From contig NC_045143.1 of NCBI RefSeq assembly GCF_008831285.2, forward strand, positions 965,503 to 1,029,502: 64,000 nucleotides of DNA, given 5' to 3'. Origin of the DNA: Nymphaea colorata. Lineage: Eukaryota; Streptophyta; Magnoliopsida; Nymphaeales; Nymphaeaceae. Shown here in pieces: positions 21,909-31,790 of this stretch. Position 1 is the first letter of the stretch. Each line of letters starts with the position of its first letter. Made by a program: the position numbers and the translations under genes. The notes under the pieces are model-generated. The model was not told the DNA's origin. It did no database searches and worked only from the letters and a program-made list of their open reading frames with translations.

Positions 21909-22698
21909 TAGGGGTGAACAACCTCCAGCTCCACTCATAAGCGAGTTCGAGTTGCATCATGTGTTGAATGAGTCCGAGTTGCATCATGTGTTGAATGAGT
22001 CGAGTTCATGAAGTTAGCTCATCAAGTCGAGTGGCTTATCAAGTCGGTTCGAGTTCACTGAATTTGAACTGTTAAAGTTTGACTTGGTTTGAAAGTGTCA
22101 CCGATTTGTTTTTTAATTAAAAAACAGGTTTTCAAAAACGTCTCCTGCAGGAAACTCTTTTTCACTTTCCGCTTTTCACTTTAATTTTTGTTCTCCCTCT
22201 CATGCGAAACTTCTCCCTCTCTCATTTTGAAACTTTTTCATTCATTGCAACCCTAACTCTATTCTTTGCCTGCGAGCTGCTTCAGCCTTCAACCTTTAAG
22301 GTCAGTCGGCAGCTTTGCTTTTGCCCGTTAGGGCTTCGCAGAAAACTCGTCGCTGCACCTCTTCTTGACACTGCAGATTTCAACTTTGGCGATCTTCCAT
22401 TGCAGACATTCAGATTACAGAAAACTCGTTGAGCGGCACTTCTTTTTGATACTATGCAGACTCGAACATTGGTGACCTTCCATTACAGATATCCACAGGT
22501 TCCATCGAGCAGAGATGAAACCTGTGGTTCTGAAATGCATTTGTGAAGCAAAGAGGAGGATCACAAGGAAGCTGAAACCCACAGGTTCCATCGAGCAGGG
22601 ATGAAACCTGTGGTTCTGAAATGCATTTGTGAAGCAAAGAGGAGGATCACAAGGAAGCTGAAACGAGTTTGTCGAGCGAGCTCAAGTGTTCACCCCTA
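21909..22698. mobile_element. Non-autonomous hAT-type element (790 bp)
   Basis: Terminal inverted repeats are TAGGGGTGAACA at 21909-21920 and its exact complement TGTTCACCCCTA at 22687-22698. Flanking 8-bp sequences GCCTGAAT (21901-21908) and CCCTGAAT (22699-22706) match at 7 of 8 positions, the duplication length typical of hAT elements. Sub-terminal sequence is rich in GAGTTCGAG/CGAGCTC-like words. There is no transposase frame. Internally it carries a 28-bp tandem repeat (~21953-22009), a diverged ~75-bp pair (~22338 and ~22418) and an 86-bp near-perfect tandem repeat (22493-22578 and 22579-22664). Confidence 0.85.
22493..22664. repeat. 86-bp tandem duplication inside the hAT element
   Basis: Two adjacent copies with one visible substitution, beginning CCACAGGTTCCATCGAGCAG and ending GAAGCTGAAAC. 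Each copy also contains a small inverted pair, CCACAGGTT and AACCTGTGG. Confidence 0.95.
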
Positions 22699-22885
22699 CC
22701 CTGAATTCAGCAAGGCATTGGTAATGATTTACAACAACACCAAACTAATAATCTGCTTACGGACACCAAGCTGCAATTACGCAACGCAGTTGAAAACCAT
22801 TAACCAACAATGGTCAAATTACGAGTTTAACCAGCTGTCTCCTTTGGAGCAAAGCCTCCGCAATCTCGCTTGTTATGCAAATAAC

Positions 22886-23169
22886 TCACAAAACCAAGGC
22901 GGCTTCCGTAAAGTCGTCAATGGCAGGGCGGGCCGTAGAGAACTTTTCAAACCATAAAACCGGTAAACCTACACCAAGAACCAGCGCCGCCATAAGATTC
23001 AATCCGTCCCCGGCGTCTCTCGCAACCGGGTTGTCATCAGACCCCGCGGCCCGCGAAGCCAACAGGAAGGAAGAAGCTGTATCCACACAGTCGTCTGAGG
23101 GGACTTCCCCTCTTAACACGGTAGCCGGGACCAATGAATATCTAGAACAAGGTCCGCTGCCAAAACCTT
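22886..23169 (-). CDS. Possible last exon of an unidentified small membrane protein
   Basis: A 284-nt open stretch (about 94 codons to a TGA) is preceded by a good acceptor, TTTTTACTTTAG, at 23170-23181. It is more GC-rich than its flanks. The product has a hydrophobic stretch LMAALVLGVGLPVLWF in its C-terminal half, consistent with one membrane segment, after a Ser/Asp/Ala-rich part. There is no ATG in the upstream frame, which favours a spliced exon. The neighbouring gene's exon ending at 23759 is in the wrong phase to splice into it, so it would be a separate transcript; its first exon was not found. The plus-strand frame over the same bases is probably its shadow, though the reverse cannot be excluded. 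Confidence 0.35.
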
Positions 23170-23430
23170 CTAAAGTAAAAATCAACGTCTTAATACCAAA
23201 ATCACGACAAGATGCGAAAAGAAATTCACTCACGACTTCAGAACAAGTTCATAGTGCATTATTCGCATATGTGTTCACTGTTCGGGCACACAGTTTCAAA
23301 AGTTCAAGAAACCAGGGAAAAAAAGGTGCGAGAGCGAGTTCAGACAAGCAACCAAATCATAGAGCCAAAACATAGTTCTTGTAACTAGGAAACTTCAGTA
23401 TATACACGCACGACCAGAAAATTTCCTTCC

Positions 23431-24956
23431 TCAATTAGCCTCCCCAAATGGAAGGCGCACACTGCCTATCGCTTGCCTCAGGAAGCTGCTTCCGCATTTG
23501 TCGTGGCTGGCAACAGCAAACTCCAATAGACTTTGGCCAGTAGACATGCGGTCCACGTAGCTGACTCCTCCTTCTATCTCACTGAAGCTGTCCGCCAGCA
23601 TCCCATCACAAGGAGGTGAGAGCGGCGACGCCTCTGGCCTGCGACGAAGGGGAAAGCAAAGAGAGCACCAAATTGTGAGGAGAGGAAGAGGAGGGGAAAG
23701 GAGGTTTTTGTGAATATTCAAATTTTATGATTCAATTAAAAGAAGAACGAAGGCAAACCTCGGGTGCAAGTTATTCACGCTGGCCGCGGTGCTCCTCTTG
23801 GAATGCTGCTTCCTACCATTGCTGCTGCCGTGACTTGACCTGCCTTTCCCATGCTTGTGTTTCTTCTCTTTCTTGCTTCTAGGGCGAGGGTGGCTTCTGA
23901 CCGTATGAGAGACAGATGTTACTGGGGGATCGACAACGTCCGGTGCCCATGTAACTCGAGGTTTCCATTCCTGAAGAATGCCATGCCGTTCACGCCCGCC
24001 TTTCATTGCAGACACCAGCTTGATGGACGACTAAAATTCAACAGACAGAATATGAAGAATAAAACTTAATCACCTTTCCTTTCTTGAACATAAAATCGAA
24101 CCTCAAAAGTTTCTGAACTTCATACATCTAAAAACATTCTTATACTAAGTGTTGTATGAAACTCATTCGAAACAAGTCCCATAAAAGAGAAATCGTGCAT
24201 TCTATAAGGAAAGGCGTAATGGAAACTTTCCAGAGCATCCAGTCCATCCACTTTCAGCAAGACCGGCAAAATGGGTTCAATACTAACTGAGATGTTATTG
24301 ATCATTACAAATACAGCAGCCAGGCAAACAACAGCAAAATCTACATACACTTAACAGGCGTGGAGAGAAAGGCAAACTTAAAAATCCCAGGAGAGAAAAA
24401 TATGTAAGAAATAGCGAAAGTAAAAGAGCCGTACCGGAAGTGAGTTTGAACGCAAACACACTGGCACATCTGATTTTTGGAGGCACTGATCATGGGCTTT
24501 GTCCTCCCCAACAGTATCAACTGCATTTGACTTCCGTGAGGAAGGAAATGTTGCAGACTTCATTAATTCTTTTTGTGGGGTTCTATACGATTCAGAATTA
24601 GCATCAGGCTCTGCTACGATGGATGCTCCCTCTACATTACTCTTCTGGCTACCAGCCATGTCTTCCATTTGTGGGCCTTCATCTTTTGAAGTATGCAGAA
24701 AGTTTACTCCACTAAGATAATCTCCAACATGCATACTATCAACTAAACTTTTAAGCTCTTCTATTGCCAAGTCCTCATCACTAATTCCTGAGATAATTTG
24801 CTGTTTTTTACAAGATTTTCCATCAGATGTTGATCCTACATAGCTGCAGCCATGTGCGTTCTCACCCAATATATCTGAACCAGCAGGAATTATCATATCT
24901 ACCTTCGAGCCAACTTCTTCAGAGCATGAAAGGTTGCAGGACATTAAGGAAGCCAT
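23431..24956 (-). CDS. Plant-specific protein of unknown function with a WAPDV...SVSHTV motif (333 aa, 3 coding exons)
   Basis: Coding exons 24435-24956 (174 codons), 23759-24030 and 23431-23638 join in frame with GT-AG introns. The N-terminal half is acidic and Ser-rich with EDLAIEELKSLVDSM. The middle carries KLVSAMKGGRERHG and EWKPRVTWAPDV, then PPVTSVSHTV and a Lys/His/Ser-rich basic run (about residues 230-255) that could be a nuclear-localisation signal. The C-terminus has LLEFAVASHDKCGSSFLRQA. I recall this motif order from a conserved land-plant family with no known function. The start is the first ATG in its exon, 12 bases after the acceptor region; upstream exons appear to be untranslated. 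The gene looks intact. Confidence 0.8.
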
Positions 24957-25644
24957 ACAAAACGGCAAACCTAGCAGAAAAGGAAAACAATTTATTTAGA
25001 ACTAAAGCACTGTCAAATATTATGATATAACAATCCTCACTTATAAGGTGTAAAATACCACAAATGTGAATAAATGATATGTTGAGTTGAGCGAAAGAGG
25101 TAATTCACAGAAAAAAACACTATTTTTCACATGCACCTCAAGTGAAAGTGCCAAAGACTTTAAAGTCACCATTTGGCATAAATCCTCCAACCAGGACAGG
25201 TTCATGCCCCAAGGCAAGACGTTTCTTTTCGGAGCTTATAATCAGAAGACCACTCTTTCTGCTCAAGCATATCAAATACTAGAAGGCCAAAGAATCCTTT
25301 AGCTTACTCAGTCCAAGCTCCTTGGACCCTTCTTTATATTTATATCCAATGCATAAACAACATTCACGTCACAAGAATTGGTAATAGAATTCTTTTCTAT
25401 TTAACAGAACAATCTTGTCTGCTACAGTAGACTAACTAAACAAAGGGATCAAAATGTCAAGGCACGTATCTGCATGCGTAAACCACGAGGAAAAATTGAC
25501 AGCAGACAATGAATGATGAATGCCCGATGCCGCTAACTGCTAAGCATGCATAAAACCAAGAGGGGAAACTGATAACAGACAATGGAATGCAGCAAATGAT
25601 ACATAAGCAACCACAGAGAGATATTTGATGATGGAGATGTTACC

Positions 25645-25678
25645 TGTAGAACAAAATATGGCTTAGCTTCAATGATCT
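25645..25678 (-). other. Probable untranslated 5' exon of the WAPDV-family gene
   Basis: A 34-base segment is bounded on the minus strand by a TCTTCACAG acceptor and a CTACAG/GTAACATC donor. A further candidate leader exon lies near 26642-26692, with donor GTAAAGG. Together they suggest a leader with several introns between the promoter near 27.37 kb and the coding start at 24956. Confidence 0.4.
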
Positions 25679-27367
25679 GTGAAGACCCGAAGAAGACAAT
25701 CTTGCTAATGAACCAAGTGAAAGAAATGCTTAGTGATGATTTTCATCAGCAAGTCACCCAAGGATGCTTTAAAATGAAAAGTTAAATCAAACAATTCCCA
25801 CAGTTTTTATAATAAATGTTGCCATCAATGTCATGAATAAGGTTTTTTTTTTCTTTTCTTTTCTTGGAGGTGGGAATCCATAGTGCAAAAGGGTTGGAAA
25901 ATGGCAATAAGAAAATCATAGCGCTGGTAAATTAGTGCATTAGCATACGCTATATGAATCACGACCGTCGAGACTCACACCCTGAGAACGAGGAGATGTA
26001 TATAATGGCCTACAAAAGAATTCGAAGGGAATGCCATTCGGCTCACAGAGCCAAGCTTTTATGCATAAATATCTACCAATTTAAAGAAGCAATTTACACT
26101 TTAACATAACAACCAACTCTTTTTTCTCAATAATCAAAATCATGTCCGCCACCACACACTGAGACCGTACGCAAATTATTCATATAATCTCACGGACATC
26201 AGAAAGCACACAACAAATGAGATTTGTAGAGTTAATAAACTCGTTATTTACGGAGTGTCTTACCCCAAAAACTCAGCAGGACGTTATAATAAAGAATCCT
26301 CCGACGTATAAGCACGGACCATAAACGCAGCATGAAAATAAAACCGAGAACAAGAACTAAGTTAAAGCGTCCTCAACATTATGGAGAATAAGGATAATAT
26401 ACTGCATGATCAAGAGAAAGATTTCTTCTCGATGATTTGGTAATATATGACTATTCCAACAGTGAGTGCCATGGTAAGTACGAGCAAGAGGGGAACGCAG
26501 AAGACAGGTAAAAGCAAATGAATTAGCTAAATGCAATAAATAAATATTCTGAAACATCACAAGCAAAGCAGGTAGATGATAAAATCTTTGATCACCACAA
26601 AAATGAACTATAGCTGATCAGCCGGGAACGGGAAACCTTTACCTGGCGATACTTCCGAGTATCTTCAAAGCTTTATCACAAAGCCCAAAACTTGCAAAGT
26701 GAAAAAAATGCGGACAGCCTCGCCGCACAACACCAACACCACGGAATCAAGACCACCAATGATTGACGATCCCTGTCGTCTATTTTGCGCTTGTTCGAAA
26801 TAGTAGTCCGATATTGTTGTTATTACTATTTAGACGCCTATATATTCTCCATATTTATGAACCAAATATCAACTAAGATTACCACGCCGATTCCACTTTT
26901 CGAGATGTTTCAGACGATGCGAGCAAGAACTACCGTAGAAAGAGGTCGTGAAAGGCATGATCGACGATCGGTGGACCACTTCTCCGGCCACCGCAGACAT
27001 CGTCTCCGCGTCAAAACAACACAAATCACCCTCCCCGACCAAGACCACGAACCAAATAGACACCGAATCTCTCTGACACAGTAAAAACCCACAGATCTTG
27101 ACACACAGCAGACCGATCGGCCAGAATCAGCCCATCGGAGAAGCGGAAAAGCCGCCGCCACAAAATGAGGACGATCAGAGACCGGCGATCGGAAGACTCG
27201 CAAGATCGGAAACACCTATCAACCCTAAGGGAGAAAAGATGGAACGGCCGGAAACTTGTAGAAAGCAATCGTCGGCAGAAGGGCCTTATCCAGAAGGGCG
27301 ACGACCTCCCCAACCAAACTGGTCACGAAGAAGAAAGAGGGAAGGAGGGGAGGGTGGAGAAACTAAC

Positions 27368-27375
27368 TATTTATA
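27368..27375 (-). promoter_or_regulatory. TATA box, likely of the WAPDV-family gene
   Basis: Minus-strand TATAAATA within CTATAAATAG, followed downstream by a GC-rich leader. No gene starts on the plus side, and the next minus-strand gene begins coding at 24956, consistent with a long multi-intron leader. Confidence 0.5.
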
Positions 27376-27399
27376 GCTGGGGTCCGGCTCGCGTCTCTT

Positions 27400-29640
27400 G
27401 AGGCGGTTTGGTCGTGGCAGGCCCTATGAACCGTTTACACGTGGCACGTATCGATTAAAAAATAAAAACGAAAGCTAACCAAAAAATAATTAATATGTAA
27501 TAAATAAAAGAGAATAATTACGTGAGAAAGAAAAAAGAAAGAATTTTAAATGTGCTTGCAACAGCACTTTTAATATCATCGAATTTTTATTGTATCAATC
27601 ATTTAATTAAAACATACAGCCAACTACTTCTAATGACATATCTTTTCATTTATATCCATGTAGTCATATCTAGCAACCATTCTATTTGAACCCACTTAAT
27701 TTGTACATATTTTATAAAAAATTTTAATAAATTTTTTATCTTGTTTGAAAATTTTTCTATTCCCCAAATGGATTATGTTACTTTATCCAAGAAAGCATTT
27801 TATAGTCCTCAATTTTGATTTTAGAATTAAAATTCTATACACAAAATTTTAGCATGAAAATTTTTTATTCTAGTTTTATTTTGTGTTTGGTAGTTCAAAT
27901 TTTTTTATTCTAAAATTAAAAATAATGTGTTGTATAAAACACAAACAAAAATTATAAAATTAATTAATGAAAACCATCACAACATGCGCCTTAAAGAGAA
28001 ACAAAAAATTCTAAATTTTTGGAATCATAATTCCACCTATCATGGTAGAATCACAATTTTGAAATTTTTGTTTCAAAAAAGGAGTTTATAATTCACGAAA
28101 TAATTTTATTTTATTACTTCTTATTTACTTTCTTTCTTATCCAAGCACAGTTTTATCATTTTCATTACTTTTAAATTCTAAACAAAAAGACAAGCTTGCT
28201 CTTTTTTGCTTTCTCACTATTTTCTTATATCGATGCATAGTGTAAAAGTTTTAAAACCATACATAAGTTAACGGATGATGAAAAGACATTTATATGTTTA
28301 TTGTTTGGTCCTCCTGGAAGCCATATCATTAGATTCTTTATCAAATCCTCACAACATTGCTATGGAGGAATCAAAATCAATTGGTTGCCGGATAACTAAA
28401 AAAAAAAATAAAATCTGTCACTAAAAAGCTTCGGAAGCATTAGAGACGGTTTCGTGTGCTTTTATTAATGGTTCATGATAGTTTTAGCAATAGTTTTATG
28501 TTTTTAATCATCAAGTAACACTCGGCTGTCAGCTGGTTTCAATTCTCATGTATGTATTAATTGCAAATATTGATGATCTTATTTATGAACGACAAATTTT
28601 GTAAAGTGAAGTGAGAATAATTAGAAGGAGAATAATGAGAAGCAGACACCAAACAATTTTAATTTTTCACAAATCTTAATGAGCATCCTATTAAAATAAA
28701 TTTTTTATGTTATTTTTTATTCTTTAAATTGTTTGTGGCTTTGACATTAGTTGAATATATATATTTTTTTAAATTAACATGAGCACTCTCTGATGCACAT
28801 GCTCTCTTAATAGCAACTCATATGATGTTGAATTTTTTTTTCCCTTTGTTTGAGTGAAGGAAGTACTTGATTGCCTATAAGCTTATCAGCAAAAAGTTAA
28901 CGCAAAAATTCATAGTTCGTCACTATCACTGTTTTATTATAATTCATAGTTCATCAAACTATAAATATAAAAGTGCAACCACTAAACCTTCATTTTGCTA
29001 TTTTATACCAATAAATAATTTGATTAGAACCAGAAAGAAGAGGACCCTATTCTAAATTCTTGGATTTCAAATCTTGTGGAGTTGTTTGGCAACATCGACA
29101 CATTTTGTGACTCTCTCATAAATCTGCTTCAAAGATTGAAGTAAATGCATAAAATATGTGTTTTAGTGTTCCATAAACCTGTTCGATTTTTTGGCATTCA
29201 GACTATCCATACTTCCCAATGACCCCGAAAGTATCTAAATAAAATTAAATGAAAAAATAGTTAAATAGCTAAAAAATGTCTTAAGTGCAACCCCCTGACC
29301 AAACAAATAGCACTAACGATCATTAAGAAAAAAATGGTAAATTCAAGTTGGGATTCCTAATCTTTGCTCCAAATAAGGTTACTATAAAAGAAATATAGGC
29401 AATAATAATCCCATTTGAAATATATATATATAAGTTTGGCTTGAGTTTATATCTCTAATTCTTGAGTCCTGCTTCAAATCTTCTATGTTGAGAAGTAGAT
29501 CCCAAACAAAACCTGATGCTCTCTCCCCCTTCAAACTTCTCATCACTTGACTTACATTTCCTATTTCTAACTTGCTACTTCCTACTTTGTATGTTATAGT
29601 GGCATGGGCATCATATCTTGACATAATCTCTCGGGAAAAC
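27400..29640. other. AT-rich intergenic region
   Basis: Strongly AT-rich with no supported gene. Some stretches (27.8-28.1 kb) look like diverged inverted AT-rich repeats, but no element ends were defined. Confidence 0.5.
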
Positions 29641-29659
29641 GTACTATGTCATGGATCTT

Positions 29660-29757
29660 CATGTTGTTGGTGAGCGACAAAGTCTTTCGATCTAGGTGCA
29701 TTGGTTTTCATGTTGTTGGTGAGCGACAAAGTCTTTCGACCTAGGTGTGGTTTCTCG
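29660..29757. repeat. 49-bp tandem duplication
   Basis: CATGTTGTTGGTGAGCGACA...GGTG occurs twice head to tail with one or two differences per copy. Confidence 0.85.
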
Positions 29758-29864
29758 ATGTTAAGAACTAATCAAAGTAAAATCATTTACCTGTCAATGT
29801 TGTCACTTAGCTTGAACCCCTTGCAAGAAAATGGAGAGAAAAAAAATAGGAAAATGATTATCAT

Positions 29865-30029
29865 ATGAGGTTGTGGCTTATATATTTTTGGTGGAATATT
29901 TGGGAAGAGCGCAATAATAGGGTCTTCAAGAGCATCTCATCATTGCCGAATTCTGTGGCACACCTTATGCAGAAGATGTCCTTTTGCTGTTCGGCTAAGA
30001 CATGTCTTTCGTTTGTTGTTAGGTAACTA
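29865..30029 (+). mobile_element. LINE ORF2 3' end fragment
   Basis: About 50 codons are open to a TAA at 30024-30026 and include WWNIWEERNNRVFKS and AKTCLSFVVR. The pattern W-x-x-W-x-E-R-N-x-R-x-F is the standard C-terminal signature of plant L1-type LINE ORF2. Only the 3' tip is present, as expected for 5'-truncated LINE insertions. The following CT-rich stretch to about 30235 may be its 3' untranslated part. Confidence 0.75.
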
Positions 30030-30239
30030 TGCTGCTTCATCTATCAACTCTCTTTCCACACCTCTTATTGTGTTTTATTGTGTTGTTATCTTGTATATTT
30101 CATTCCTTTATTTTATTTTTGCGATTTCTTCTAGTATCTAGAGAACTTCTTGATTCCAAATTTTATTATGCATTATTTGTATCGGCTTTGACTTTCTTTT
30201 CATCCCCCCTTTCTCTTTCTCTCTCCCTCTTTTGAATTC

Positions 30240-31140
30240 ATTTTGCTAATGTCACACACTTTTTCCTTATTATCTGGTAAAATCAAATGGAAAAGCACAA
30301 GTTAAAGGGAAAATGAGTGTGATTAATAAGAATGTACGCTATGGAAGCAAACATTCTTTTTACAAGAACACGTGATTTCAAGGGATATTCATTCACATAG
30401 CTTTTTGATGGCTTACTAAATGTTGTATTTTATCATAAGAGTCAAGACAGCTAGGTTTTGTGTGTGACCCATTAAAAACAAGTGATGGGGTGAGAACTTC
30501 AGAACTTCAAAACGTTTATTTATTTATTTTACATGTTCATATTAATGTTTGACAATTTGCTTATGTGATAATCATGTAGATAAATGGCCTTCGTATTATC
30601 AAAATATATAACGGCATTGGTGCCCGATTGTTTTTTATTTGTTTTTTATTTATTTTAAAACGATTTTAAATATTTTAAATTGGCCTAATGTAAAATACAA
30701 AAAGTTTACAATACAAAAATATATGAACCTGACTACCTTTTTTTTCCACAAGACATGCATAATTAAGAGTGTTTATATCTTTAGTATAAAGATGACTAAG
30801 ACGACATCAAGTTTCTACTTATTCACATTTTTGAGACTTTATTATATTTTCTGATAGAAATACTATATGAATATTTAGTATGAAAAGAATGAGTTAAAAT
30901 AACTCATTGGCGGTCAATTTTTGAAACCGAATCCATAAAAGGACCAATATATGCAGGTGCATCTACTTAGGTCATGACCAATGATATTAGTTTTAATTAT
31001 TTAACAGTATTTATTAATATATTGGACTTACAATATATAGCGAAATTTATTTTATTTTCATATATTTTTGGAAGAAATATTCAAAAAATATTTTTATTTA
31101 TGTATTTAGAAAAATTTACTTTAATAGTTCTTTTAACCCA
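30240..31140. other. AT-rich region upstream of H2B
   Basis: No gene or element seen; very AT-rich. Confidence 0.5.
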
Positions 31141-31179
31141 CACAAGCGGAGAGAAGCCGAGTCGTAGGCGGTAAGGGGG

Positions 31180-31197
31180 CCACGTCAGCGATCCGCG
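31180..31197 (+). promoter_or_regulatory. Histone Type I element (hexamer ACGTCA + reversed octamer)
   Basis: CCACGTCAGCGATCCGCG matches the plant histone Type I element (CCACGTCANCGATCCGCG) at every fixed position. It combines the bZIP-bound hexamer with the octamer and is known to drive S-phase expression. It lies about 40 bases upstream of the TATA box and 150 upstream of the H2B ATG. Confidence 0.9.
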
Positions 31198-31236
31198 CCT
31201 TAATCCAACAACCAATGAGATGCCTGCGCCCATTCC

Positions 31237-31244
31237 TATAAATA
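31237..31244 (+). promoter_or_regulatory. H2B TATA box
   Basis: TATAAATA, with a CCAAT box near 31211-31215. It sits 110 bases upstream of the H2B start codon. Confidence 0.85.
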
Positions 31245-31346
31245 CGTTTCGGCGTCCGTCTTTCCCAAACCACGAAATTTCCCTCGTCGCCTGTCGCTCT
31301 TCTTTGCGTCTGCAATTTCGTTCTAGTTTTCCGATCGTAGCGAGAA

Positions 31347-31790
31347 ATGGCGCCTAAGGCCGACAAGAAGCCAGCGGAGAAGAAGCCGGCGTCCGACAAG
31401 CCGGCGGAGGAGAAGAAGGCGGTGGCGGAGAAGGCTCCCGCCGAGAAGAAGCCGAAGGCGGAGAAGCGGTTGCCGAAAGAGGGCGACAAGAAGAAAAAGA
31501 AGATGAAGAAGAGCAGCGAGACCTACAAGATCTACATATTCAAGGTGCTGAAGCAGGTGCACCCTGACATTGGCATTTCCAGCAAGGCCATGGGGATCAT
31601 GAATTCTTTCATCAACGACATATTCGAGAAGCTCGCCCAGGAGGCCTCCCGGCTCGCCCGTTACAACAAGAAGCCGACGATCACATCCAGGGAGATTCAG
31701 ACCTCCGTCCGTCTCGTCCTTCCCGGGGAACTTGCCAAGCACGCTGTCTCTGAAGGGACCAAAGCCGTCACCAAGTTCACGAGCTCGTGA
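31347..31790 (+). CDS. Histone H2B (147 aa, intronless)
   Basis: Core histone that pairs with H2A in the nucleosome. Residues 1-55 are a Lys/Ala/Glu/Pro-rich tail with repeated AEKKP-like units, typical of plant H2B. The core then runs from [19 protein letters not shown] through [20 protein letters not shown] to the end, KAVTKFTSS. That end contains the C-terminal Lys which, by family knowledge, is mono-ubiquitinated. One unusual residue is REIQTSVRL, where plants usually have REIQTAVRL. It is intronless, GC-rich in the tail, and preceded by a TATA box, CCAAT and a Type I element, so replication-coupled expression is likely. No breaks. Confidence 0.97.
   Translation: MAPKADKKPAEKKPASDKPAEEKKAVAEKAPAEKKPKAEKRLPKEGDKKKKKMKKSSETYKIYIFKVLKQVHPDIGISSKAMGIMNSFINDIFEKLAQEASRLARYNKKPTITSREIQTSVRLVLPGELAKHAVSEGTKAVTKFTSS

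Noticed and set aside
22875-23375. 166-codon plus-strand frame opposite the putative membrane-protein exon
   Set aside because: Low-complexity Ser/Lys/Asn composition and no domain; the minus strand has a better acceptor and a hydrophobic segment, though this is not certain.
31133-31742. Long minus-strand frames opposite H2B
   Set aside because: Shadows of the Lys-rich H2B coding strand; the plus strand encodes an unmistakable H2B.
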